Positions 14,721-23,194 are shown, counted from the first letter of the stretch. The stretch is 29,477 nt of DNA from JAFGOY01 sp034430335 (GCA_034430335.1 DAOUES010000145.1:1-29477), one strand, 5' to 3'. A program made the numbers and translations. The notes: generated by a model from the sequence alone, not told the origin.

Positions 14721-15794
14721 CTAACCCAGATGCTCCAAATTGGCAAAAGGAACAAACACGGTTGCGCCGTCCGTAGTCTCGACGTCTACACCCTTTGACC
14801 ACAACCCACTGACCAGTTGGCGCGGCTCTCCAATTATCTCGGTAATCGTCCCGATTTCGCCCCAGTATGGAGTTTGCATGATCCGCACTTTTTGTCCCCT
14901 GGCTAATTGCGGTTTCCCAGGATGCTCTTCCAAAGCGATTTGCTCCTGAGATGATACTAAAGGAATAATAATCTCAGGTCGCTTATTGCGCCAGTCGTCA
15001 TGATCTCCTATATCCAGAGCGATCTCACGTCCGTTATATGTTTTGAGTAGATTCATAATCCGGTCGCTCATCGGCAGTTGACCAAAACCCTGCGTAAGGC
15101 CAACCGGAAAATCGATCTCCGCCAGTTTCGGTATCAGACTGGCGCGCATGCTGGAAGCAATCACCCCCTTGACACGGGTCTCAATCGCATTTTCGAGAAA
15201 CTCTTCCGTCAGGGGGGAGCCAATGGCGACAATCGCTCCCCGGTGATCGATATTGAAGCGATCCGCATTCGTATTCAACGAGGGATTGTCGTCCATTACT
15301 TTCAGCGTTCCCCAGACAAAATCACCATAGCCCCAGGCAATCTGGAGCAGCGCGCCAGAGGTCTCGATCTCGATATACTTCTCTGGTTCGATATCGACCA
15401 CCTTGCCGGGAATAGTTGCCTCGACTTCAAGCCGGGTTCGTTTGCCCTCGATGAGCATCTGGCCTTCTTCAATGTAAATGATCGAACCGTCAATGGGAGA
15501 TGCGACGCGAATCTTCCTCAAGAATTTGCGCCTGGCGGCAATCAGGTCGCCTGCCGATACGGCATCGCCTTCACGCTTGACCAGGAACGAAATGATCCGG
15601 CGAGGTTCAACGCCCAGTGTTTTAGCAATATTGAGGATTCGATGCTCATGAGCAACTTCGGCAACGGCAAGGACTTCGTTAGCCTTCACGTTCTGGCCGA
15701 CCAATACATGGGGCATGCTGCCGCGCGGAAGCTTATGTGCGCGTTTGATAGTAGCCAGGGCCGTTATTTGAGCGTGGGCATATATCGCAGTCAC
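14721..15794 (-). CDS. Barrel-sandwich/KOW-type protein of unknown function
   Basis: A 357-residue soluble protein starting at GTG; AGGAGG lies 8 nt upstream, and the GTGA overlap with the ATPase gene stop indicates translational coupling. The N-terminal part looks like a barrel-sandwich hybrid (lipoyl/RnfC-like) fold, with VGQNVKANEVLAVAE, REGDAVSAGDLIA and VASPIDGSIIYIEEGQML; there is no conserved lysine environment for biotin or lipoate that I can confirm. A middle domain (~residues 175-270) contains AIVAIGSPLTEEF and GVIASSM. The C-terminal ~60 residues (RGQKVRIMQTPYWGEIGTI) match a KOW motif. A scaffold or partner of the ATPase is inferred. No membrane segment is visible. Confidence 0.75.
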   Translation of the reverse strand: MTAIYAHAQITALATIKRAHKLPRGSMPHVLVGQNVKANEVLAVAEVAHEHRILNIAKTLGVEPRRIISFLVKREGDAVSAGDLIAARRKFLRKIRVASPIDGSIIYIEEGQMLIEGKRTRLEVEATIPGKVVDIEPEKYIEIETSGALLQIAWGYGDFVWGTLKVMDDNPSLNTNADRFNIDHRGAIVAIGSPLTEEFLENAIETRVKGVIASSMRASLIPKLAEIDFPVGLTQGFGQLPMSDRIMNLLKTYNGREIALDIGDHDDWRNKRPEIIIPLVSSQEQIALEEHPGKPQLARGQKVRIMQTPYWGEIGTITEIIGEPRQLVSGLWSKGVDVETTDGATVFVPFANLEHLG

Positions 15795-17593
15795 ACCTGC
15801 GCCTCCTGTAATATGAACGCCTGCCAGTCTTTCATCGCCGTTAGCCGCTGTTCCTCCGTACGTGGGAACCGCAAAGGACGCCCGCGTGCATCGATCACCA
15901 ATCCTAATTCACCCCCTTCGATATCCGCCCGCCATCTGCGCCTGACGCCTGGAATATCCATCCGGAGTGCCTGCAAAACGACTTCGCTGCGCACCCCATA
16001 GGGGATCGGGATACGGGCTATCGTTCCCGATTTCACCTCGAAAGGCTCGGCTTCTTTTGATCCTTCGGGCTGAATGCTCCCGCGCAAAACAACTTCTCCC
16101 CGCCGCGCCCTTCCGGATAGTGAAACAACCAGCCCCAAATCCAGGAAAGCGCCTGTCTTCAGAACCTGTACGACCGGGGTTGGCGCACCCGGCGCAATCG
16201 TTCCCAGCGCCGAGGCCATTCCATACGGATCGAGCAGCAGCCGGGAGATGCCAACCGGTCGAACGGCATCGAGAACCGCCAGGGCCGTCCATCCAAAATG
16301 GGGGGTATAAGCTAACGTCGCCCCGCTGAGTAATATCGTACCGAAAAGCGGCAAGGCACGAGTTGATCGGCGATCATCCCAATTTTGGAGACTCTCCTGC
16401 ACCGCCCGGCGAATGATCTCGCGGACTATCGCAAAATCGAACTCCACTTCATTGCGATCCACCGGGATTCGGTAAGGAAATACCGACTTGTTCCATACAT
16501 AGTCCGACAGGTCGTCCGGCTCGGCCAGTTCGAACGTCAACCACCTTTCCAGGTGTTCCGCTTGAACCCGGGAAAGAATATGATTGGCCGACTGCCCCAT
16601 GCCGAGATCGCCCATGACATCAAGATAAGATTGATGGCCGATATGCGCCGCTACCGTCGTCGCCCGGCTGCCCAGGTCGATCCCCAGCACGTTGTGGTTG
16701 TTAATTGCACCCAGGATATGAACAAGCCGGGCAAATCCGAGAGTGTTTGGGAAAACGCCGTATTCCGTCCAGCTTCCAACTTCACCAAACCCGGGGATAC
16801 CCTGTGCCTTTTGCTTGTGGAACAAAGAGGCCAGTTGGAACCGGATATCACCCAGTTCGTCACGATCTAATGTCGGGTGCGGATTGTTGGCAGTGATCAC
16901 TCGTATCCCGATATCTTCCGAACGCCGGTTGACCAGCTTGGTCAGTTCTTTGTTCCCGGCATACACCAGCGGTGGGCGGCCCTGAGGTCCCATCAGTGAG
17001 TAGGCCAGAGAGACCATGTCGATATGTTTGCGCAGTGAGTCGGCAGCGCCGCCGTCTGTTCCGCCTACCACCAGAACCAGGTCGGCATCCGCTTTCAACA
17101 AAGCATCGATCTGTTCCTCTGTCGAGCGCTGATCGGCCAGGCTGATCGTTTCGACCAGCGAGATCAACGTGCTGTCGGCGATGCGCCTGCCGGTGCGAAT
17201 ACTGACATCGGGCATCAAGCCAACCAGTACGGTTTTTATCGGCGGTCCCGCGCTCGCCGTCGCCACAAACATGTCGACGCCAACGTACTCTTCAGCTTCG
17301 GGGATGATCAGATCGCCGCTTCCGTCAATGAACTGACGCCCTGTAGCAGCAGCGATCTGTTCAATGACCTTGAAAACGCCTTCCAGAGCATCGTTCCAGG
17401 GTTCGTCGACCGTCGAAGGCGATTCCCCGCGTGCGACGAAGCGATACATTCCCTCCACGACATCCAAGAGTACGGCGCGAGTATTTACCGTACCGATATC
17501 GACGGCGAGAATTGGCCCACTTATACTCTGTGGCTCCGTCTTCTTGTGTCCGGGTGTTTCTTCCGGGTCTAAGAAATCATCAAATAATGACAT
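15791..17593 (-). CDS. Glutamate mutase L (MutL/GlmL)-family ASKHA ATPase
   Basis: A 600-residue protein of the family annotated 'glutamate mutase L'. In characterised or proposed cases these serve as ATP-dependent chaperones for adenosylcobalamin mutases. The ASKHA-fold signatures are visible: phosphate-1 VDIGTVNTRAV (from residue 31), phosphate-2 GIDLGSRATTV (from ~304) and the adenosine-type GTILLSGA (from ~418). The N-terminal ~25 residues are charged; a beta-rich C-terminal region (~470-585) follows. No mutase E or S subunit is in the window, and every neighbour is a membrane or unknown protein, so a mutase role is unlikely here. An ATPase subunit of the operon's complex is inferred. No strong ribosome binding site is seen; the 93-bp gap upstream has a 7-bp inverted repeat. 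Confidence 0.8.
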   Translation of the reverse strand: MSLFDDFLDPEETPGHKKTEPQSISGPILAVDIGTVNTRAVLLDVVEGMYRFVARGESPSTVDEPWNDALEGVFKVIEQIAAATGRQFIDGSGDLIIPEAEEYVGVDMFVATASAGPPIKTVLVGLMPDVSIRTGRRIADSTLISLVETISLADQRSTEEQIDALLKADADLVLVVGGTDGGAADSLRKHIDMVSLAYSLMGPQGRPPLVYAGNKELTKLVNRRSEDIGIRVITANNPHPTLDRDELGDIRFQLASLFHKQKAQGIPGFGEVGSWTEYGVFPNTLGFARLVHILGAINNHNVLGIDLGSRATTVAAHIGHQSYLDVMGDLGMGQSANHILSRVQAEHLERWLTFELAEPDDLSDYVWNKSVFPYRIPVDRNEVEFDFAIVREIIRRAVQESLQNWDDRRSTRALPLFGTILLSGATLAYTPHFGWTALAVLDAVRPVGISRLLLDPYGMASALGTIAPGAPTPVVQVLKTGAFLDLGLVVSLSGRARRGEVVLRGSIQPEGSKEAEPFEVKSGTIARIPIPYGVRSEVVLQALRMDIPGVRRRWRADIEGGELGLVIDARGRPLRFPRTEEQRLTAMKDWQAFILQEAQV

Positions 17594-17655
17594 GATAGCT
17601 TTTCGATTGTCCCTTACAATCTATCCAGAAATCATTTCGACAGGTTCGTTTTTGT

Positions 17656-17682
17656 ACCTATCCGAAATATTCACAGATAGGT
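17656..17682 (-). repeat. Inverted repeat upstream of the ASKHA ATPase gene
   Basis: ACCTATC and GATAGGT form 7-bp arms with a 13-nt loop in the only sizeable gap inside the operon. It is not followed by a T-run. It could be an operator or an RNA hairpin that sets the level of the downstream genes. Confidence 0.35.
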
Positions 17683-17686
17683 AGAG

Positions 17687-18367
17687 TTACTGCCCCAGTA
17701 CAACAGCCCAATCATACAGCGCCATCAATCGCTGGCTGAATATCGCTATCCCGGACAGGATGATGCCACCATAGACTACACCAAGTGTGATGACCACAAA
17801 AATCTGCCCGGTCGTCGAGAGAAATCGTAATATCGCCACGCGCTTGACTTCCCCACCGGAGGTCCGACCACGCAGCCAATATTGGAAGGCCAGCAATGTC
17901 GTCACCGTTCCCAGCGCAATGACAGCGTTATCGACAAACCCCGGAGAGGAATCCGGCAGCAACGACACCCAGGTCGACTGTATCTGCGGCAGCAGCGTAC
18001 CGGTTATCGCACCGCCGATGGCAACCGCCGTCCCGACGCCAATCAGGTAAGCGATACTGGAATTCCCCAGCGCTGCTGTGCGGGGGTTGATCTTCATCAC
18101 CAGGAAGAGAAACAACATCAATGGAACACTCGTCAATGTGACGATGGTGAGGTCGCCGCTTTTTAGCGGCGTGATCAGGCGCGGCTGAAGCACCTGGTAG
18201 ATCACGATCAGCGCGGCATAGCCAACCGACACGCCGATGAAAATATGCAGGGCCAGCCGGTAGAAGGGATTGTCGCCGATCAGGTAGCTGAACAGCGCCA
18301 CCGTAAAGAAGAAGCTCAAAATCCCGGTTAACAGATTCACCTGGTCAGGCGACAGTGATATGTCCAT
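17687..18367 (-). CDS. Polytopic membrane protein of unknown function
   Basis: A 226-residue integral membrane protein with about six hydrophobic helices, roughly at residues 12-32, 38-60, 72-92, 103-126, 146-162 and 184-208. A basic cytoplasmic-type loop (WLRGRTSGGEVKR) precedes the last helix. No transporter or enzyme motif is recognised. The ATG at 18367 shares its A with the TGA stop of the upstream gene; a TTG at 18370 is also in frame. GGGAG lies upstream. The 1-nt overlap indicates co-translation with the PDWL-repeat protein, so the two may form one complex. Confidence 0.8.
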   Translation of the reverse strand: MDISLSPDQVNLLTGILSFFFTVALFSYLIGDNPFYRLALHIFIGVSVGYAALIVIYQVLQPRLITPLKSGDLTIVTLTSVPLMLFLFLVMKINPRTAALGNSSIAYLIGVGTAVAIGGAITGTLLPQIQSTWVSLLPDSSPGFVDNAVIALGTVTTLLAFQYWLRGRTSGGEVKRVAILRFLSTTGQIFVVITLGVVYGGIILSGIAIFSQRLMALYDWAVVLGQ

Positions 18368-21300
18368 CAATCTTGCTCCCGGTGACTACCCATAGCCGAC
18401 AGGCCGCTTACCACTCCTCCGATGACGATGATGGCGGCAATCGCCACACCGCCAACGGCCTGGGCATTCCAGATTGATAGTAAAGCTTCACCCGGTGCGT
18501 CTCCAGCCTGTCGATTATATGCAACCGCATCGCCAATCCCACTGATCACCGAAACCAATTGATCACTCGCCCGATAGGGCTTTGCCAGGGGTTCGACTCG
18601 GAGGCTGACTGCCGCCAGAACGGGGATTCCGGTCGGCGTCCCGGCCTGTTCGATCCACGTTCGCACATCTTCGATCTCACCGGAGATGACGACGATCAGA
18701 TCGACATCCCCACCGAGCAGGCGGGTGGACGCAATCGAAGTGGGTTCGCCAAGATAATCAAACGACATGGGCGATACCATACCCGGCCCGGTTCCAATCG
18801 TCAGCCCGCTGACGCCGCTCGCGCGCCCGGAGATGTACCCCAGGTTGATCCAGCCATCATTGCCGCCAGCAGTTGCGAATGCCTCCTGAGCCTGGGCAGG
18901 GCCAACCGGCTGCGTACTGATGCTATAGACCACCACATCGTCGTATCCGGCCAGATGGGTCAGGATCGCTTCGGCCAGCGGCTGGAGTTCCCCGGCGGTA
19001 TCCGGCCCATATTCAAAGGCCACCAGCACCGTCCCTGAAGAACTGCCGATTTCGTCGACGATATCATAGGCAGTCACGACATTATCCGCCGGTGCCGGTT
19101 CGGGAAGAATGGATATCCCTAAAAAGAGCACCGCGCCGATGACCGCAAACAAGACCAGCGCCACGCTCCAGCGGAGCACCGGTGCTCTTCGGCGGCGCTT
19201 ATCAGGTGCGGCTTCTCCCTTTTCATCACCAAGCAGCTTTTTGACAATCTCTATCTGGGCGACCTGCTCTTCGGTAATGACCAGCCTGTCCAGTGGTTCG
19301 GTTGTGGAAAGGGTTGTACCATCAAAGATCAACTCGGGTTGGATCACACCGGCCATATCTTTGAGCGCCCCGACTTTCTCAGGGCCGACCGGTTCCTCAA
19401 GGTCGGATTTCTCCGTAATTGCCTCGAAGCGCAGGTCCTGAATCTGCCTAGCTAACTCACCGGATTCTACCGAGGGTTGATCGGCTACCGGCGAAGCAGC
19501 AACCGCCCCGAAACCACTGAGCCACTCCGGAATCTCGCCCATATCAAGGGCCGGGACGATCTCTTCTTCCTTTCTGGCAGGTTCTTCCGGCAGCAGTCCA
19601 CCGGCCAGCCCAAGCAGGTCCTCACCTTCGATGGCGGCAGGCCCCAGGTCACCGAGCGCCTGGTCGAAAGCCTTGAGCCAGTCATCCGGTTCAGCTTCCT
19701 TTACAGGCTCCGGTGCCGGTTCAATACCCAGGAGGTCGGGGACTGCCACATCTCGATCAACTACAGCCGGGATAGTCTCTTTACCTCCTGGCGGGCGGCT
19801 TTCGGCGGCGCTCAACTCGGACAACCAATCCAGATCAAAGACATCCTTCTTTTCGCCGCCGACCGGGGGCGGCGCTTCAGGTTCAGGTTCACCCGGTGAA
19901 GCCAGCCAATCAGGTTCTGCCACCTTTTCCGGCGTTTCATCTTCGACCGGCTTCTCTTTATCCGCAGGCGCGATATCCGGTTCAGCCTCACCCAACCCAG
20001 CCATCCAATCAGGGACGGGTGCGGCTTCTTCCACGCCCGCCGCCTCTTTCTCCTCGACCGGCTTTTCTTCCGACGGCGGCTGCTTGGATTCGTCACCGCT
20101 CAATTCCAGCAGCCAATCGGGAGCCGGGGCCGCTTCCCCGCTCACCCCTGCCTGATCACCAACAGGCGGAGACGATACATCTAATTCAGCCAACCAGTCT
20201 GGGGCAGATTCTGCCGGTTCGACCGGCTGCTCTTCCCCGGCAGTTGGCAGCGGTTCGGGAGCCGACTCCGGTTCGTCTTCCTCAGCCGCTTTCAACCAGT
20301 CGGGTATACCGCTTGCAATCAACGGTGAGGGCACCGCCGGGGTTTCGACAGTCTCGTCCGGCGGCTCTCCCGGCGCAGCAGCCCCGGCGCGTTTCCTGTC
20401 CTGCTGCTCGTCCAGTTTGCTCAACCAGTCAGGGACTTTTTCGTCGTCGGCAGATTGGCCCTCCGGTTGAAGATTGTCGTCGAGGTCATCCAATGCCCGC
20501 ATCCAGTCGGGGGTTTCTCCTGTTCCCGCAGGCTGCTCCGCTTCCGGCGGCGGGGCGGCTTTCCCAGGCTTGTCGAGCGCCCGGAGCCAGTCCAATGCAG
20601 GGGTTTCTTCACCAAAAGGCTGATCCTCGACTGCACCCGGGGGCAGGTCACCAGGCACCTCTTCCGGTTCCTGATCATCGTCCCCAGGCTCACCCGGCGA
20701 TTCAGCATCCTTGAACAGGTCGCCTGCGCCGGGCAGTTGACCCAGCCACTCCCGCGTATCTTCCAGTTCATCGGATTCGTCGATCTCGGCGACCGGCTCC
20801 CTGAGCCAATCCAGAACGTCATCTTCTGCATCGGGTTTGTCTTCGAGGCTGCCGTCACCGGCCAGATCGGAAAAATCCTCCCCCGAACTGACCGGCACAC
20901 CGGATCGTTCCTCGCTCTGATTAATTTCTTCCCCAGCCGATTCCGGTTGAGCAGCCGCCCGTATTTGAGAATCGGTCAGCCAGTCCAAAGCCTCATCGAT
21001 AGAAGGTTCAACGAGCTTTTCGGGAACCTCGCCCGGCGACGAGCGAGGTCGTGGACTCAACCAGTCGGGCACATCGGCGGCGGGCGGCGGCGAAGGCGGC
21101 TGGGGAGCACCGACATGTCCCAACCAGCCCGGAGACGAAATGGTTGGAGAAGCGGCTCCTTTGGGTTCGGCAGCATGTGACAACCAATCGGGTGCACTGG
21201 CTGATGGTTTTGAAGGCAGCGAATCATCTTCAGATGATGCCTGTGGGGGAGCTTCTGCCCGCTTCGGAGGCTCTGGCCTGTCGGGTAGGTCACCAAACAT

Positions 21301-21438
21301 AAAGTCCGTCTCAGGTTCCTGAAGCGGACCCGTCGGCTGCTTGCTGATATCGTCCTCGCCAAATTGTTCACGCAAAGCCCCAAGCGGATCGTCTTCGGGG
21401 ATTTCCGTTCCGAGATCATCATCAGGAGGAATAGACAT
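18367..21438 (-). CDS. Large acidic protein with 17 PDWL-type motifs and a membrane-anchored extracytoplasmic domain
   Basis: A 1023-residue protein with no recognised family. Residues ~1-700 are Asp/Glu/Pro/Ser-rich and probably disordered, carrying 17 short motifs of consensus P-D-W-L-x-x-L from W85 to W639 (for example APDWLSHA, TPDWMRAL, APDWLAEL, VPDWMAGL, IPEWLSGF). A basic RRRR cluster then precedes a membrane helix at ~752-777, an extracytoplasmic alpha/beta domain of ~210 residues (with VVVYSISTQPVGP and DLIVVISGEIEDV), and a second helix at ~991-1015 with a short charged tail. By the positive-inside rule the motif array is cytoplasmic. AGGA lies 7 nt before the ATG at 21438; a GTG at 21441 is also possible. 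It may be a scaffold that binds many copies of a partner. Confidence 0.8.
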   Translation of the reverse strand: MSIPPDDDLGTEIPEDDPLGALREQFGEDDISKQPTGPLQEPETDFMFGDLPDRPEPPKRAEAPPQASSEDDSLPSKPSASAPDWLSHAAEPKGAASPTISSPGWLGHVGAPQPPSPPPAADVPDWLSPRPRSSPGEVPEKLVEPSIDEALDWLTDSQIRAAAQPESAGEEINQSEERSGVPVSSGEDFSDLAGDGSLEDKPDAEDDVLDWLREPVAEIDESDELEDTREWLGQLPGAGDLFKDAESPGEPGDDDQEPEEVPGDLPPGAVEDQPFGEETPALDWLRALDKPGKAAPPPEAEQPAGTGETPDWMRALDDLDDNLQPEGQSADDEKVPDWLSKLDEQQDRKRAGAAAPGEPPDETVETPAVPSPLIASGIPDWLKAAEEDEPESAPEPLPTAGEEQPVEPAESAPDWLAELDVSSPPVGDQAGVSGEAAPAPDWLLELSGDESKQPPSEEKPVEEKEAAGVEEAAPVPDWMAGLGEAEPDIAPADKEKPVEDETPEKVAEPDWLASPGEPEPEAPPPVGGEKKDVFDLDWLSELSAAESRPPGGKETIPAVVDRDVAVPDLLGIEPAPEPVKEAEPDDWLKAFDQALGDLGPAAIEGEDLLGLAGGLLPEEPARKEEEIVPALDMGEIPEWLSGFGAVAASPVADQPSVESGELARQIQDLRFEAITEKSDLEEPVGPEKVGALKDMAGVIQPELIFDGTTLSTTEPLDRLVITEEQVAQIEIVKKLLGDEKGEAAPDKRRRRAPVLRWSVALVLFAVIGAVLFLGISILPEPAPADNVVTAYDIVDEIGSSSGTVLVAFEYGPDTAGELQPLAEAILTHLAGYDDVVVYSISTQPVGPAQAQEAFATAGGNDGWINLGYISGRASGVSGLTIGTGPGMVSPMSFDYLGEPTSIASTRLLGGDVDLIVVISGEIEDVRTWIEQAGTPTGIPVLAAVSLRVEPLAKPYRASDQLVSVISGIGDAVAYNRQAGDAPGEALLSIWNAQAVGGVAIAAIIVIGGVVSGLSAMGSHREQD

Positions 21439-21453
21439 CACATTTTCCTACAA

Positions 21454-22089
21454 CTAATCTTTATAAGGGCGTTCTACACCCGTCAAGACCCGAATGCCGA
21501 TGACCACTGTGCCAAGAGCCACGCCCAATAAGATGCCGCGCGCCCCGGCAGCGGCAGGCACACCGATCAACCAGTTGCGCAGGCGGTTGGTGGGGGCCAT
21601 AACCGCCAGCGGAATCCAGCCAACTAACGAGACAATCACTACTGCCAGAAAGAGTATCGACCAGGCGTCGGGTTTCGTCTTTAGCAGCTTTACGGCGGCG
21701 ATGACCATAAAGAACAACACCAGGCTGGACAGCGCGGCCAGCGATGATACGATCACTCCCTGGAACAACATACCGGATATACTGTCGGTGCGATAGAGCG
21801 CTGGTGTCGTCTCCCGGCCACCCTCGGTAACACCGACCAGCAGTGTAAACAGGACGGCCAGGATGGTAACCAGGCTGTATACCCAGCGTCGATCCCCGGA
21901 CTGAATACGTCGACTATGCACAATGATCAGGTTCAATATTCCAATCAAAACGGCCAATCCGGCCAGCACGACCGCCCAATCGGTAAAAACAAGCCGGACA
22001 GACATCAGCAGTGGAGACGGGATCAGATAGCTTGCCAGTACGACCAGCCCCACGCCAATTGCTATTGCTGCCGGAATGACGTATTTCAT
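21454..22089 (-). CDS. Six-helix membrane protein of unknown function
   Basis: A 211-residue integral membrane protein with about six hydrophobic helices, near residues 4-23, 33-57, 68-87, 106-135, 143-165 and 184-203. A loop of some 20 residues (GVTEGGRETTPALYRTDSIS) probably faces outside between helices 3 and 4. No known motif. The ATG at 22089 is preceded by GAGAG. It lies 43 bp after the preceding gene and 15 bp before the large PDWL protein, within the same operon. Confidence 0.8.
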   Translation of the reverse strand: MKYVIPAAIAIGVGLVVLASYLIPSPLLMSVRLVFTDWAVVLAGLAVLIGILNLIIVHSRRIQSGDRRWVYSLVTILAVLFTLLVGVTEGGRETTPALYRTDSISGMLFQGVIVSSLAALSSLVLFFMVIAAVKLLKTKPDAWSILFLAVVIVSLVGWIPLAVMAPTNRLRNWLIGVPAAAGARGILLGVALGTVVIGIRVLTGVERPYKD

Positions 22090-22132
22090 CGTGACACTCT
22101 CAAGCTCAGACCACTATCATCTGACGGTATGA

Positions 22133-22891
22133 TCAGCCAAGCAGTCCCAGAGACTGCAAGATAATGCCAAAGACAATAACACCAATGAGTATCCAGCGGA
22201 GCACGTCCTGTGTCGCAAGGCTGGCCATCGCGGAAGGATCATCGGAAAGGTAGGCCCGCCCTACGAAAATTTCTTCGCCTATCAAGAGATGATCGGCCAT
22301 CGTGAAAGCCACTGCCTGGGCTTCCAGCCGGTCGCTGCCGACGGTCTGCGGAATTTCCTGCCGGAGTCCGGCTTCGGCCATCAAAGCGATTTCCGGCCCG
22401 AACGAACCGATCATGATATTGGCCCGTACATCGTCGTCGGCTATGATGCTGGTTGCCCCACCGGCCAGCGTAATCGGGTCCAGCCCAACCAGCCGGGAGG
22501 ACTTGGTCTCAAATTTGTCGATGACCCCCTGCCGCCGGTAGGAATGGCGGATTGTGTCCGCCGCCACCGGGAGGGTGGCCGCATCACTCGTCGTGACGAT
22601 CGGGGTCTGGTCGCTGATCGCCGATGCCTCTGAGACGATATCCAGCACGGCTAATCCGGCCAGCGTAACGCCGGTTCCCTCGTCGATGATGCGGTTAGGG
22701 CCAAGTGAGACATGCATCCGCCCACCGCTCTCGACGGCCTCCCCGACCTGTTTGGACAGCGTTTCATAGCCACGAATAGGGCGTAAAGTGGGCTTGAACC
22801 CGGACCTTACCAGAAAACGAAAAACAAAGAAGAGTACGGCTCCCCCTACGGCAAGTATCAGGCCCAGAGAATTCTCAGGCATTCCCAGCAT
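22133..22891 (-). CDS. TM-domain-TM protein of an unnamed conserved family
   Basis: A 252-residue protein with an N-terminal helix (~6-27), a ~200-residue soluble domain and a C-terminal helix (~232-250). Residues after the first helix are basic (RFLVRSGFKPTLRPIRGYE), placing the domain in the cytoplasm. The domain has LHVSLG-like (MHVSLGPNRI), SYRRQG and TMADHLLIGEEIFVGRAYL segments. I remember this pattern from a Chloroflexota domain of unknown function (possibly DUF6754), but I cannot confirm the number. The frame extends upstream to 22930, overlapping the previous gene; the ATG at 22891, 4 bp after its stop, is chosen because it begins just before the helix. Confidence 0.75.
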   Translation of the reverse strand: MLGMPENSLGLILAVGGAVLFFVFRFLVRSGFKPTLRPIRGYETLSKQVGEAVESGGRMHVSLGPNRIIDEGTGVTLAGLAVLDIVSEASAISDQTPIVTTSDAATLPVAADTIRHSYRRQGVIDKFETKSSRLVGLDPITLAGGATSIIADDDVRANIMIGSFGPEIALMAEAGLRQEIPQTVGSDRLEAQAVAFTMADHLLIGEEIFVGRAYLSDDPSAMASLATQDVLRWILIGVIVFGIILQSLGLLG

Positions 22892-22895
22892 AGTT

Positions 22896-23159
22896 TCACT
22901 CACTTCCAGGCGGCGGCTGATCCATCCCATCTTCTTCCGGCGGATCGCTCAACCGGTTCGCCAACGCTTCGATCTCCTCGGCCCGGCCAAACATGGCGAA
23001 AGCTGGCTGCGCAATCCACAAGAGATTGGCCGCGATTGGTGCCGCCGGGCGCATCGCATGAATGATCGAGAGTACGAGTCCCCCCAGGCCGGACTGATCC
23101 AGTCTTTCCTCCCAGCCCGTATTCGACCGGCTGCTGCTTGATTGTTTATCCTCACCCAT
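22896..23159 (-). CDS. Small protein of unknown function, first gene of the operon
   Basis: An 87-residue protein: a polar Ser-rich N-terminus, a moderately hydrophobic helix (roughly residues 28-60, Ala-rich), a charged helix (GRAEEIEALANRLSD) and an acidic Pro-rich tail. No family is recognised. The frame reaches 23183, but the ATG at 23159 lies exactly 6 nt after the -10 box, so it is the expected leaderless start. The gene ends 4 bp before the next start. Confidence 0.65.
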   Translation of the reverse strand: MGEDKQSSSSRSNTGWEERLDQSGLGGLVLSIIHAMRPAAPIAANLLWIAQPAFAMFGRAEEIEALANRLSDPPEEDGMDQPPPGSE

Positions 23160-23165
23160 AATCGC

Positions 23166-23194
23166 AGTATAGCATGGAGACAATCTTGTTAAAA
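23166..23194 (-). promoter_or_regulatory. Promoter of the eight-gene operon, probably leaderless
   Basis: On the minus strand, a weak -35 (TTTTAA, 23194-23189), a 17-bp spacer and a strong -10 TATACT (23171-23166). The ATG at 23159 is 6 nt further on, the same geometry as the murJ promoter, and there is no Shine-Dalgarno sequence. Confidence 0.55.

Noticed and set aside
15078..16001. A 307-codon plus-strand frame opposite the KOW protein and ATPase genes
   Set aside because: Both genes on the other strand have clear motifs, coupled starts and ribosome binding sites; this frame has none and is a shadow.
19631..20714. Long plus-strand frames opposite the PDWL protein
   Set aside because: Low-complexity Pro/Ser/Arg products that come from the repetitive codons of the real gene.
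18367..21438. PDWL array as a recent tandem DNA duplication
   Set aside because: The spacers differ in sequence and length and the motif codons vary, so no nucleotide-level tandem repeat is visible.
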